Assembly (NCBI GenBank): GCA_002839435.1
Contig: PGYA01000004.1
Coordinates: forward strand, 1-64,000
Reading direction: 5' to 3'
Length of the DNA: 64,000 nt
Origin: Candidatus Riflebacteria bacterium HGW-Riflebacteria-2
GTDB taxonomy: Bacteria > Muiribacteriota > Ozemobacteria > Ozemobacterales > Ozemobacteraceae
Part shown: positions 15,757 to 24,643 of the stretch, one piece after another
Layout: each line of letters starts with the position of its first letter
Position numbering within the stretch: position 1 is the stretch's first letter
Position numbers and translations under genes: made by a program
Notes under the pieces: model-generated
Database searches by the model: none
Told to the model about the DNA's origin: nothing
What the model saw: the letters and a program-made list of their open reading frames with translations, nothing else

Positions 15757-15960
15757 ATGACAGTAGAAAATGCTATTAGAATAATGGCTGGCGCGATGAT
15801 ACTGCTGAGCCTTTATCTGACCTGGTTTGTTAATTCAGCCTGGGTGTGGTTGACAGTCTTTGTTGCCCTGAATCTCATTCAGTCAGCATTCACCGGCCTG
15901 TGCCCGGCAGTGTTCTTTCTCAAACGCCTCGGCTTCAAAGAAGGCTGCTCGAAAGTCTGA
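15757..15960 (+). CDS. DUF2892 (YgaP-type) two-helix membrane protein
   Basis: The 67-aa protein consists of two membrane helices and the signature of the DUF2892 / YgaP transmembrane family: NAIRIMAGAMILLSLYL, then VALNLIQSAFTGLCPAVFFL. In E. coli YgaP this domain anchors a rhodanese; here it stands alone, keeping the conserved Cys of TGLCP. The second ATG (15757) is chosen because GGAG lies six bases before it. It is transcribed from a sigma-54 promoter, presumably under the divergent PAS activator, and ends in a strong terminator. A sulfur, thiol or stress-related role is a family-level guess. Confidence 0.8.
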   Translation: MTVENAIRIMAGAMILLSLYLTWFVNSAWVWLTVFVALNLIQSAFTGLCPAVFFLKRLGFKEGCSKV

Positions 15961-16011
15961 AATAAAGTATAGCCCCGAAAACTATCTGGCTTTCGGGGCT
16001 ATACTTTATTT
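15960..16011. terminator. Bidirectional intrinsic terminator
   Basis: A 21-bp perfect stem (15960-15980 with 15991-16011) with a 10-base loop and AT-rich flanks ends both the DUF2892 gene (+) and msrBA (-). It includes the msrBA stop codon. Confidence 0.92.
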
Positions 16012-16926
16012 GAATATTTTTTTTCTGATGTGGCAGTAAGGGTTTTTACCGGTTTTTTCGTAGTAATTCTGGTGATAAGCCTCGGCCGGCCAGAACTTTG
16101 TCGCTTCTCTAATCTCGGTGGCTACTTTATAGTCCATTTCACGCAATTGCTTGATAATCTCCTGCGTTACCCTGCGTTGTTCGGCATCGGCAACGAAAAT
16201 CGCCGACTTATACTGCTCGCCAATGTCTGGTCCCTGACCGTCAGTCTGACTGAAGTCATGTATCTCAAAGAAAAGCCTTGTTAGATCGGCAAATGAAATC
16301 TGAGACGGGTCGAACACAACTTCTACGGCTTCGAGATGACCGGTCTTTCCAGAGCAGACGCTATTGTAATCAGGGTTGTCGGTGTGTCCGCCGATGTATC
16401 CTGATTTAACGCTTATCACGCCTGGCGCTTTTTTCATCAGGTGTTCTACTCCCCAGAAACAACCGGCGGCAAATACTGCGGCAGACGTACTTTTGCTGGC
16501 AGCAGGAACGAAATCGAGCGAGACTGAGTTGACGCAGTGTCTGGTGTTCTTGTCAGTAAGACCTTCTCCTTTGAATACGTGTCCAAGATGGCCATTGCAG
16601 GCAGTGCAGACAATCTCGACGCGCTGCCCGTCGGGATCTGGCTTTCTGGTGACCGCTCCTTTGATTTCGTCGTCAAAAGATGGCCAGCCGCAGCCTGAAT
16701 CAAACTTATCGTCAGATCGATAAAGTTCAGCACCACAGCGCCGGCAGGTGTAGGTGCCCGATTCCTTGTGGCTGAGAAACCTACCCGTGAATGGCCGTTC
16801 GGTGCCGCGATGCACTATCACTCTTTCTTCTTCTGGTGTGAGACGGTTGTATTCCATGGCAACCCCCATAGTGTTCAGATAAATTATGGCTACTATCGAA
16901 AGCATCAGTAACAGTATTCTGCTCAT
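16006..16926 (-). CDS. msrBA: Fused methionine sulfoxide reductase MsrB-MsrA, exported
   Basis: The 306-aa protein repairs both methionine sulfoxide stereoisomers. MsrB comes first (about residues 28-145), with two zinc CxxC pairs (CRRC, CTAC) and the catalytic Cys in RHCVNS. MsrA follows (about 155-300), with GCFWG at its active site and GYIGGHTDNPDY. The N-terminus (MSRILLLMLSIVAIIYLNTM) is a membrane anchor or signal peptide, so repair is probably in the periplasm. B-A order is less common than A-B. The binding site TGGAGA is visible. It sits beyond a bidirectional terminator from the sigma-54 unit and upstream of nothing on its strand. Confidence 0.95.
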   Translation of the reverse strand: MSRILLLMLSIVAIIYLNTMGVAMEYNRLTPEEERVIVHRGTERPFTGRFLSHKESGTYTCRRCGAELYRSDDKFDSGCGWPSFDDEIKGAVTRKPDPDGQRVEIVCTACNGHLGHVFKGEGLTDKNTRHCVNSVSLDFVPAASKSTSAAVFAAGCFWGVEHLMKKAPGVISVKSGYIGGHTDNPDYNSVCSGKTGHLEAVEVVFDPSQISFADLTRLFFEIHDFSQTDGQGPDIGEQYKSAIFVADAEQRRVTQEIIKQLREMDYKVATEIREATKFWPAEAYHQNYYEKTGKNPYCHIRKKIFK

Positions 16927-17017
16927 TAGCTGTAATCTCCATTTTACTTCAAAAATTCTGATCTTGTTTATCAGAGAAGTTATGATTCGCCGGCCGGTAT
17001 CAGCTTAACCGGAGGTG

Positions 17018-18115
17018 TCAGACTGTCTGTTTTCGCCGCGCGGCAAAATGCGGGGAATCGCCCCAGGCAGAAATTCCTGGGGTTTCACCAATGCTTTTGA
17101 TGCGTCGGCTCAGACAGTCCTGGCACATAGATGCATTTTCGTCAATGCATGGTTTGTTTTCATAAAGCTGGTAGCTTGATCGGTATTGAGTATCAGTGGT
17201 ATTGGGCATGATTACATTGGCGCCGGCCAGCAAACCCTGTTCGCGGCCATCATCTTCAAGTGCCTGCAGGGCGGTGGTTGCAGCGATATTGATGTCACGC
17301 ATCAGTATTCGGGCGAGGGCGATCATCTTGAGTCCGAGTTTGAGAAGCTGTCCTGGCGGAATCTCCCATTCACGGCGATACTGCATGAGAGGTGTTGTTG
17401 AATGATAAATGTACGGCCCCATACCGATCATGTCGATATCCTGGCGCTTGAAGAACATCAGGTCGTCCGCCAGATCGGCTATTGTCTGCATCGGCAGCCC
17501 AATCATGACGCCTGTTCCCACCTGATAACCAGTTTTTCTCAGAAGATCGAGGCATTCTATTCTACGATCGTAAGAGTGGTCTGCCGGATGCAGTTTCGCG
17601 TAAAGATCGCGGTTGCTTGTTTCTATACGCAGAAGATAACGATGCGCGCCGGCATCAAACCAGCGACGGTAAGTTTCTTCTATTTGTTCGCCGAGGCAAA
17701 GAGTAATACCCAGTTCATTATTGGTCAGGCGCTTTATCTCTCTGAGAACGCGCTCAATCATGGCGATGAATTCGGGGTCGCTGCGTTCACCTGATTGCAG
17801 AACTGCGCTCCCATAACCTGCTTTCCATGACCACACTGCCGATTCTATGATGGCTTTCTCGGGCAGAGCAAAGCGCTGCACCTCTTTGTTGCTGCGCCTG
17901 ATGCCGCAGTAATAACAGTCTTTGCTGCAGATATTGCTGAATTCAACCAGACCGCGAAACCATACCGTTCGGCCGACATGTCTGGTTTTTATCCGATAGG
18001 CGCAGTCGAACAGCCTGTCTAGATCTTTCTTTTCTTCCAGTTCAAGCAGGCTGATGATTTCTGTTATAGTGAGTTCGCCGGTTAAATCGGCCTTTTGCAG
18101 TATATGGTCGAGCAT
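17018..18115 (-). CDS. hydE: [FeFe]-hydrogenase maturation radical-SAM protein HydE
   Basis: HydE takes part in building the dithiolate-bridged H-cluster of [FeFe]-hydrogenase. The 365-aa protein shows the radical-SAM CxxxCxxC motif in SNICSKDCYYCGIRRSNKE and typical HydE segments: LQSGERSD, RYLLRIETSN, LHPADHSYDRRIECL, GTGVMIGLPMQT, DIDMIGMGPYIYHSTTPL. A C-terminal cysteine set (CIDENASMCQDC) could hold a second cluster. An ATG at 18127 is possible, but GAGG is spaced for the ATG at 18115. PylB is a relative, yet the motifs match HydE better. No hydF, hydG or hydrogenase gene is in the window. Confidence 0.88.
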   Translation of the reverse strand: MLDHILQKADLTGELTITEIISLLELEEKKDLDRLFDCAYRIKTRHVGRTVWFRGLVEFSNICSKDCYYCGIRRSNKEVQRFALPEKAIIESAVWSWKAGYGSAVLQSGERSDPEFIAMIERVLREIKRLTNNELGITLCLGEQIEETYRRWFDAGAHRYLLRIETSNRDLYAKLHPADHSYDRRIECLDLLRKTGYQVGTGVMIGLPMQTIADLADDLMFFKRQDIDMIGMGPYIYHSTTPLMQYRREWEIPPGQLLKLGLKMIALARILMRDINIAATTALQALEDDGREQGLLAGANVIMPNTTDTQYRSSYQLYENKPCIDENASMCQDCLSRRIKSIGETPGISAWGDSPHFAARRKQTV

Positions 18116-18205
18116 AAGTCGCCTCATTGTTTAAAATATGCTGCTTTGTGCGTCTCTAAAAGGATACTCTTTTTGTGGCAGAAGTCAATCAGGTTGCAAA
18201 CGAGG

Positions 18206-21200
18206 TTAGTTGCTGGCGGAACCCCGCCTGGATGCTGAACCTCGCGAGGCCGCATTGATCTGTTCAATCAGATCCTTAATTTTAAATGGCTTTTGCAGAA
18301 AACCGTCGAAGGTTACATTGCCGAACTTCTGTATTGTCTCATTTTGTGAGTAGCCGCTGGCAATGATTATCGGCACCGCCGGGTTTATGGCTTTTATTCT
18401 TTTGCATGCCTCTTCGCCGTTCAGTCTGGGCATTATCATGTCGAGAATTACCAGTCCTATATTCTCGTGGTTCTGCTGGAAAAGATCGACGGCTGACTGA
18501 CCATCCTGGGCGCATAGCAATTCTATGTTGTATGGCTCCAGCATCATTTCGGTAATGTTAAGAATTGTTTCTTCATCATCGGCGAGTAAAAGTTTGCCCT
18601 GCAGGGCTATTTGTGGGGTTTCTTCTATTACGTTTTCTTCCCAAACCGTTTTTGAATCAGAGATCGGCAGGAAAATGCGAAAGCATGAGCCTTCGCCGGT
18701 CTTGCTGGAAACATGGATGGCGCCGCGGTGAGACTTTATAATCCCCATGGTGGCTGAAAGTCCGAGGCCCCGTCCGGTAAACTTGGTGGTAAAGAAAGGA
18801 TCGAATATCTTGCTTAACATTTCTGGAGCTATTCCACAACCGGTGTCTGTAACTGTGAAGAGCGCAAAATGTTCGGTTTCTGAATCCAGGTTTGCCATCA
18901 TTGCCGACCTGATGAATTCGTTCTGTCTATTCGTTATATCAATGTGTATGGTTATTTTTCCTTCATTCTCACCTATCGATTCAGATGCATTCAGTATAAG
19001 ATTAAGCGCTATCTGTCGCATTTGCGCCTGATCAGCCAGAACAATTGCATTGTCGCAAAGTTCATAGCTGACGCTGATTTTTTTTGAGACAGCTACTGCG
19101 AGCAGTGAGATCATTTCCTTTACCAGTTCAGAGAGGTTCACCGGAGCAAGGTTGAATACGTTTTTGCCGGTAAAATCCAGCATCTGTCTGGTGAGTTCTG
19201 CTGCTCTCTTTGCCGCAGTCTGAATCATACTGATGTTATCATGCAGTTTGCCTGGCGTTGGGAGTTCAGCCAGAGTCAGTTCAGCGTAGCCCATTATCGA
19301 CATCAGAATATTGTTGAAATCGTGAGCTACGCCGCCAGCAAGAGTCCCAAGGCTTTCAAATTTTTGCGCAGCCTGCATCTGTTCTGCAAGCCTGCTCTTC
19401 TCTTCGGCAACAATAGCGGCTTCAGTGGTGTCTGAGAATATGAGGATGTATCTTGCCTCAACCTCGGTGGCAACACAATGGAATACCTTCTTGCCACCAT
19501 CTCTCTTCAGGTGCAATTCGCCAGAATCTATCTGTCTGACGGGATGACCTTTCGTGGTTTTGTGGAGAAAAGAGGTCAAGGGGAATCCAAGCGGGCCAAA
19601 TGGAAGAAATTCATGCATGAGCGTTTTTAAATCCATGCCAATACTGACATTTAACCCGGTGTTTCTGGTGAATTCTGAGTTGGCAAATTCTATTCTGCCC
19701 TTTTTATCGGCAAGCAGAATAGAGAAAAGCGAGTTGTTAATCAAAGCGGCGAAGCTTTTTTCGGCCTGATCCGCGACAAGTCTGGTTTTCTGCAACTGAA
19801 GCATGCTTGCTTTAAGCTCTTCATTCGCCAGCTGTAACTGCAAGTTTTTTTCTTTTTCAAGTTCCTGTGATTCGACAATTCTGTCCATGGCAGCCGAAAA
19901 GTTTTCAAGCAATCGCCTGATTTCAAAAACAGAGCTTTCGGGAGCAGGATAGGATCTATTGCAGAAGCCGGTTCTCGCGATTTCACTGGTATAGTCAGAT
20001 ATCTGTCTGAGGGGGATAGAAAAGTATTTTCTGATAAATCCCGACATGATGACCAGAAACAGGGTCAGTGCCGAGATATTGAGAAATTGCGAAAAAGAAA
20101 GTTCAAACAGCGTGTCAACGTATTCTGCCATCGGCTCTTCGATAATCATGTTCCAGTTGGCGGGAACGGTCAGATCGGTGTTGAGTAAGATCGTAGAATT
20201 TCGAAAGCGATATGATGCTACCAGGTTTTCGGTCGGCGGGATGATGGTCAGCTTGCCTTCCATGACGGTCATCGCACGATCGAGAGGGCTTTCGTAGGTT
20301 TTTCCTATGTTCGCATGGTTTCTGTCGTAGACCACCCTGTTTTGGCGGTCAACAAGCTTAATTTGGATTTTTTCGCCAACTAGTGGATCCAGCATTGCTT
20401 CGATAGAGATGGGATCAAGCGCGCCTGCCGCAATGCCGGTAAGAACCCCGTTGCTTACAACGGGTTCGGCGATTATGACAATCGGCGTGGTTGCACAGAG
20501 TTCTGGCCGGTTGATTCCTGAGATCAGAGGCTTGCCGGTATCAGAGACTATTTTGTTATAGGTCTGCAAAATCTGGTCATGCACTTTGCATGTTTCTTCT
20601 TCTTTGCAATGGTGAGGGCAGCAGGCAATTCTTTTACCCTGCATGTCAATCACATGAAAAAATTTCAATCCGCCCTGGTTGTGACATAATGCTTCAATTG
20701 CCTTACTGATGTCGGCAGGGCGATCTGTTTTCCCAGCATAAGTGGCAATCATCCTGATAATGTTGACATGATTGTCGTGCCAGGTCTTGATCTGAAGCGC
20801 CAGAGATTTTTTGAGTTCTTCGTGCCGGGAGTGTATCTGTGAATAGACAGAGTTGGAAATTATTCTGCTGTCAAAAAGTGTAAAAACCAGGAGAGGAATG
20901 ACCGTAACTATAATAAAGACGTTTATGGCTGCCTCTGAAGCGCCGATGGCAGTATCGTTCTGCTGTTCTCCAGAGGCTCTCAGTTTGAGAATGAATATGA
21001 TAGCGGTTGCTGCCGCTGCATTAAAAACGCCATTGATCATGTATTTAAGCAGAAACAGGCGCATTGCAGTCTGAAAAAACAGTCCGCTCAGATGCATGTT
21101 GAGATAAATCAAAGGTGGTAACAGGAAAAACCAGGTTATTGTTGCGCACATAAGCAGGTGCATTCGTGTTTTTCGCAACAGCAATGTGATAAGAACGGCT

Positions 21201-21442
21201 TCCGCTGTGTACATGATCAGACCGAGCGAGTGGTTCCATAATTGTAACGTTGGCAGCGCTATCAAGACGGCGGCACAAATGCCGGCGGTCGGGGGCAAAA
21301 CATAGATTGCAACAAGTGCAAAAATGCCGCCAAACAGAAAATCGACTCTGAAATGCAGAGTGAATGGCATGTGGTTGACAGCAATGCCTGCTGTTACCAG
21401 GCAGGCAAACAACAGCATCTGTCTGATTCGTGTATCGTTCAA
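18206..21442 (-). CDS. Hybrid sensor histidine kinase with membrane, Cache, HAMP, PAS and receiver domains
   Basis: The 1078-aa sensor kinase begins with about five membrane helices (residues 8-165). A further helix (about 172-190) precedes an extracytoplasmic Cache-like domain (about 195-450). Then come a helix, HAMP (about 470-520), a coiled coil, PAS (about 560-670), HisKA with the phospho-acceptor in GGVAHDFNNIL, HATPase (NLILNASES, DTGCGI, GRGLGLS), and a C-terminal receiver with its Asp in LVILDMIMP and Lys in QKPF. The Cache domain carries CCPHHCKEEETCKVH, a Cys/His cluster that could bind metal, haem or a cluster. The start is a TTG preceded by GAGG. No partner regulator adjoins it. 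Confidence 0.88.
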   Translation of the reverse strand: MNDTRIRQMLLFACLVTAGIAVNHMPFTLHFRVDFLFGGIFALVAIYVLPPTAGICAAVLIALPTLQLWNHSLGLIMYTAEAVLITLLLRKTRMHLLMCATITWFFLLPPLIYLNMHLSGLFFQTAMRLFLLKYMINGVFNAAAATAIIFILKLRASGEQQNDTAIGASEAAINVFIIVTVIPLLVFTLFDSRIISNSVYSQIHSRHEELKKSLALQIKTWHDNHVNIIRMIATYAGKTDRPADISKAIEALCHNQGGLKFFHVIDMQGKRIACCPHHCKEEETCKVHDQILQTYNKIVSDTGKPLISGINRPELCATTPIVIIAEPVVSNGVLTGIAAGALDPISIEAMLDPLVGEKIQIKLVDRQNRVVYDRNHANIGKTYESPLDRAMTVMEGKLTIIPPTENLVASYRFRNSTILLNTDLTVPANWNMIIEEPMAEYVDTLFELSFSQFLNISALTLFLVIMSGFIRKYFSIPLRQISDYTSEIARTGFCNRSYPAPESSVFEIRRLLENFSAAMDRIVESQELEKEKNLQLQLANEELKASMLQLQKTRLVADQAEKSFAALINNSLFSILLADKKGRIEFANSEFTRNTGLNVSIGMDLKTLMHEFLPFGPLGFPLTSFLHKTTKGHPVRQIDSGELHLKRDGGKKVFHCVATEVEARYILIFSDTTEAAIVAEEKSRLAEQMQAAQKFESLGTLAGGVAHDFNNILMSIMGYAELTLAELPTPGKLHDNISMIQTAAKRAAELTRQMLDFTGKNVFNLAPVNLSELVKEMISLLAVAVSKKISVSYELCDNAIVLADQAQMRQIALNLILNASESIGENEGKITIHIDITNRQNEFIRSAMMANLDSETEHFALFTVTDTGCGIAPEMLSKIFDPFFTTKFTGRGLGLSATMGIIKSHRGAIHVSSKTGEGSCFRIFLPISDSKTVWEENVIEETPQIALQGKLLLADDEETILNITEMMLEPYNIELLCAQDGQSAVDLFQQNHENIGLVILDMIMPRLNGEEACKRIKAINPAVPIIIASGYSQNETIQKFGNVTFDGFLQKPFKIKDLIEQINAASRGSASRRGSASN

Positions 21443-21541
21443 AAGTCTCGCCTCAATAATGTTATAGCACGATGAGTGCGTCTAATCTGATTATCTTTTG
21501 CCGGTCTGCTTAAGTCAAGTTTGTCCTTGGCATCTTCAATA

Positions 21542-21577
21542 AAAAACCCGGCTGTTTATCTTTTCAGCCGGGTTTTT
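21542..21577. terminator. Bidirectional-looking intrinsic terminator
   Basis: A 13-bp stem (21542-21554 with 21565-21577, CCCGGCTG core) with a 10-base loop has A and T runs on its flanks. On the minus strand it follows the phospholipase D gene (stop 21592). Confidence 0.9.
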
Positions 21578-21591
21578 ATTGCAGTGTTGTA

Positions 21592-23091
21592 TTAGATAAT
21601 CGGCTTAAGCCACTGTAGTTTCTGCAGCATGTTCAGTCTGTCGATAACTTTTTTGTCCGAATGTGATTCCGGGCCGAAAACTGTAGTGATCGAACCGTCT
21701 CTTTCAACCTTGATCTTGTATTCATGCGAGAACTTGATGTCTGCCATTATTCGCAGAGCAACCTGGGTTGCGAAAGGGTTGGACTTAACGACGGCGACGA
21801 CTTCCGAATTGATCTGCTCGCTCATATAATCCATATTGTAGGTACCGATTACTGCTACTTTGCGGTCAAATACGAAAACTTTTGAATGCAGTTTGGTTTT
21901 GAGCTTATATCCGAAGATTTTGACGTTTGGCATTTCTTTGAGAATGCCTCGCCAGTCGCCGATGAACATTGCCTGGGTGAGCAGACTGTCTGAACTCATC
22001 GGACTGTTGGTATGAATAATGATGCTGACACCGCGGTCGTTGGCTCTTTTTAGAGCAGCTCTTGCTTCTTCGGTGAGAACGACATAGGGGTTTTGTATGA
22101 TAATTTCGCGCTGGCAGGCATCCATCATGGCTACCAGATTCTTGGTGATATCGTTGCGCGGCCCGGTTATCGAGTGTTTGTCGAGTATTCTGGTCGGGTA
22201 GCGGCGCTCACCCTGGAATAACTTGTATGAAGCATAGTGCTGCATATTCTTGTAGCCGCTGAGCTCCTTAGTGTAGGCTTCAAGCAGCTTGTTGGTTTTT
22301 TCTGAAACGTTCGGAACAGGTGTTTTAAAAAGGCCGCCGCCGGTTATGAAGCGGCGCATTGCGGTATAGGCGAGATCGAGGTGCTTAGCCATCTCGTCGG
22401 CATTTCCGAACAGATCCTGGTAAATCTTGAAATTGCCACCGTGATTGAATTCTTCTTCAAATGCCAGACGAGCCTGTTTTGCGACTTTGCTGCTCTGAAT
22501 GAGCACGTCAGTATCGCGGTAAACCGTTTCAAGATCTTTGGGATCGACGAAATAGTTTTTAGAAACGTTTCTGCCCCCGGTAATCAGATACTCGTTATCG
22601 ACGAGAATGATTTTGTCATGATTTGAGGCGGTGATCTTGCGTATGTCATCGAAGAGAGCGAGCAGACGCTTGTGAACAGGGTTGAAAACTCTAATCTGAA
22701 CGTTTTTGAATTTAAGCAGTTCCTGTAGGATATCCTGTCCGATAAACTTTCTGGACAAGCCCTTGGTTCCGCGGGCATCTACCATCAGTCGGATATTTAC
22801 GCCTGCTTTTGCCTTTTTATGCAGCATACCAAGCATGCTCATGCCAAAAACATCCTGCTCAACGATGAAATAGGTTATGTCGATTGATTTTTTTGCATTG
22901 TCCAGCACATGCCAGCGGGCAAACCACGAATTGACATTGTTGGGAAGAAAGCAGACCCGGGCCTGAGGATCGAAGGCATTCGTTTTGATGTTGTCAAAAA
23001 CCTTTTCAACATCTGCATGGGTCGCGGAGCCAATTCCCGCAAAAGCCAGAACTGCTATCAGCAGCAAAACAATACGCGAAGATCGTTGCAT
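21592..23091 (-). CDS. Exported phospholipase D-family protein (PLD-1)
   Basis: This 499-aa protein starts with a signal peptide (MQRSSRIVLLLIAVLAFAGI). It has two HKD half-sites: HDKIILVDNEYLITGGRN at about residue 165 and LHSKVFVFDRKVAVIGTYNMD at about 415, the layout of cardiolipin synthase-like and YmdC-like phospholipase D enzymes. Signal peptide and family suggest action on lipids or nucleic acid in the periplasm. The ATG at 23091 is chosen over the frame start because the signal peptide begins there and GAGGTG precedes it. It has its own promoter and terminator. A second exported PLD protein lies at 33506-35104. Confidence 0.85.
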   Translation of the reverse strand: MQRSSRIVLLLIAVLAFAGIGSATHADVEKVFDNIKTNAFDPQARVCFLPNNVNSWFARWHVLDNAKKSIDITYFIVEQDVFGMSMLGMLHKKAKAGVNIRLMVDARGTKGLSRKFIGQDILQELLKFKNVQIRVFNPVHKRLLALFDDIRKITASNHDKIILVDNEYLITGGRNVSKNYFVDPKDLETVYRDTDVLIQSSKVAKQARLAFEEEFNHGGNFKIYQDLFGNADEMAKHLDLAYTAMRRFITGGGLFKTPVPNVSEKTNKLLEAYTKELSGYKNMQHYASYKLFQGERRYPTRILDKHSITGPRNDITKNLVAMMDACQREIIIQNPYVVLTEEARAALKRANDRGVSIIIHTNSPMSSDSLLTQAMFIGDWRGILKEMPNVKIFGYKLKTKLHSKVFVFDRKVAVIGTYNMDYMSEQINSEVVAVVKSNPFATQVALRIMADIKFSHEYKIKVERDGSITTVFGPESHSDKKVIDRLNMLQKLQWLKPII

Positions 23092-23122
23092 ACTACACCT
23101 CACACTCAATATTTACCAGACC

Positions 23123-23150
23123 ATTATACTACTGTAAAGATAATTAGCAA
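23123..23150 (-). promoter_or_regulatory. Promoter for PLD-1
   Basis: On the minus strand TTGCTA (23145-23150) and TATAAT (23123-23128) are 16 bases apart, about 32 bases before the start codon. Confidence 0.65.
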
Positions 23151-23194
23151 CAGCCAGTTCCAGATATTTCATCGCCCTGAATCACATGGATTGA

Positions 23195-24535
23195 TCAGGG
23201 TTTTATCTTGCTGCCCATGGCCACTCGCAGCTGCCCTTTGAGTTTGTCTATACGGTTTTGTAGTTCGTCAGAATCTGGATTGAACTTGGGAACGTCGAGA
23301 TACTGGGCATAAAGCTGAAACTGTTGCAGCTGATGCGCCTCGAGCATTGTTGTCTGGTCGCTGTCTAGGCGGGAGATGTCGTCAATCGCGGTTGAAGCAC
23401 AATCAAGAATCATCTGTTCTTCAAGTTTGGCTTTCAGCTTGCGCACCTGTTGAATACTCTCAAAAAAATCTGCTAGGGCAGGAATTTCCTGTAGCAGTTC
23501 TTCGCCCGAGAGCGGGAAGGGCGGCAACTGCTGATGCCAGAAAAATCGCATGATGAATGGAAGCTCGAAGGGGACACTATGAAAGCCACCAGTATAAGGC
23601 TCTGCCATTGGGCCGTAGGACGACAGCAGGAATTCTGCCAGTATATCCTGCCGGCGCTGGTTGTTGTTGGCAGGTGCCGTCCCGGCAATGTCTGCTTCAA
23701 TGTGCTCTTTGAGGCGCTGGTTGAGTTGCTCTAGTCCGATCAGCCAGCGATAACGCAAAATCAGTGCCTCTGCCTCACGTATCTTGTTGCCGACAGCGAT
23801 GGCCTTTTCCTGAAAACTGTTATTCATGGCTACGATGGCGTAGACGTTATTGCGCCAGATGATCGCGGCTGTTTCAAGCGAAAGGTCGGCATATACCTTG
23901 ATGCGGCCTGTCAGTGTGGCCGTCGCGTTGGTGAAGTTATCTATCGCCTTCTGGCGATCGGTCTCGGTGCGCGTCCAGTCGGTTTCATAGAATGAATTTA
24001 CCACCATCTGCAGGCTTTGCAGCATCTGCATGATCTGGTCTTCGATCTTGAAATGCACTGAATAGGGTGACATGCCGACTTTTAGCTGTAGTCTGCGTAC
24101 GAGAAAGGAAACGACGATGGCCCGCGTAAAATTGATTGCGTCGAAACCAGCGTAGACCATGCCGGCCCAGAACAGCATGAAGCTTAGCGGAAATGCGATC
24201 TGCATTAGCAGCATTGTGCCACCGGCAAAGATGCTTAAAAGAGACAGCAGAAAAAGCCCGCTCAGTTCTGGGGCTGAGAGATAACTGTTCAGTTCGCTGA
24301 CAAAGTTCTTCCCCAGGCTTTTATCAGGCTTGACCGTTTCGCACATGTAATGAAACTTGCCGGGTACGGTTGGCGCGCTTTCAAGATACTGTTTTTCCAG
24401 GCTGGTGAGCTCGGTGTAGTTTGGGCGTGAAATGCCGCACAAAGGGCAAACCTGTGTTGTCGATGACAAGGCCGCATGACATTGGCGGCAGGTTTGTGTC
24501 ATCAGATAGTTTTTGCCGGGCGAATTCTGTTTCAT
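23195..24535 (-). CDS. Zinc-ribbon membrane protein, unknown function
   Basis: The 446-aa protein has an N-terminal zinc ribbon at about residues 15-33 (CRQCHAALSSTTQVCPLCG). Two membrane helices lie near residues 95-140 (LSGLFLLSLLSIFAGGTMLL, FPLSFMLFWAGMVYAG). A long helical cytoplasmic domain with coiled-coil character fills the rest (RKAIDNFTNATATLTGRIKV-like pattern, KVRKLKAKLEEQ near the end). The start is uncertain: the frame is open to 24610, and GGAG is too close to the ATG at 24535 for a normal binding site. It faces the S33 peptidase gene. I do not recognise the family; zinc ribbon plus membrane plus helical domain suggests a scaffold or sensor rather than an enzyme. Confidence 0.7.
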   Translation of the reverse strand: MKQNSPGKNYLMTQTCRQCHAALSSTTQVCPLCGISRPNYTELTSLEKQYLESAPTVPGKFHYMCETVKPDKSLGKNFVSELNSYLSAPELSGLFLLSLLSIFAGGTMLLMQIAFPLSFMLFWAGMVYAGFDAINFTRAIVVSFLVRRLQLKVGMSPYSVHFKIEDQIMQMLQSLQMVVNSFYETDWTRTETDRQKAIDNFTNATATLTGRIKVYADLSLETAAIIWRNNVYAIVAMNNSFQEKAIAVGNKIREAEALILRYRWLIGLEQLNQRLKEHIEADIAGTAPANNNQRRQDILAEFLLSSYGPMAEPYTGGFHSVPFELPFIMRFFWHQQLPPFPLSGEELLQEIPALADFFESIQQVRKLKAKLEEQMILDCASTAIDDISRLDSDQTTMLEAHQLQQFQLYAQYLDVPKFNPDSDELQNRIDKLKGQLRVAMGSKIKP

Positions 24536-24643
24536 CGCTCCAAGTCTACAACAGGCATGTCGCAAACTCAATGCAAAAACTACTTGAAAAAAATAGGCAT
24601 CAGGATACATGCTATAGCCAGTGTACGATAAAAGAAGGTGTTT

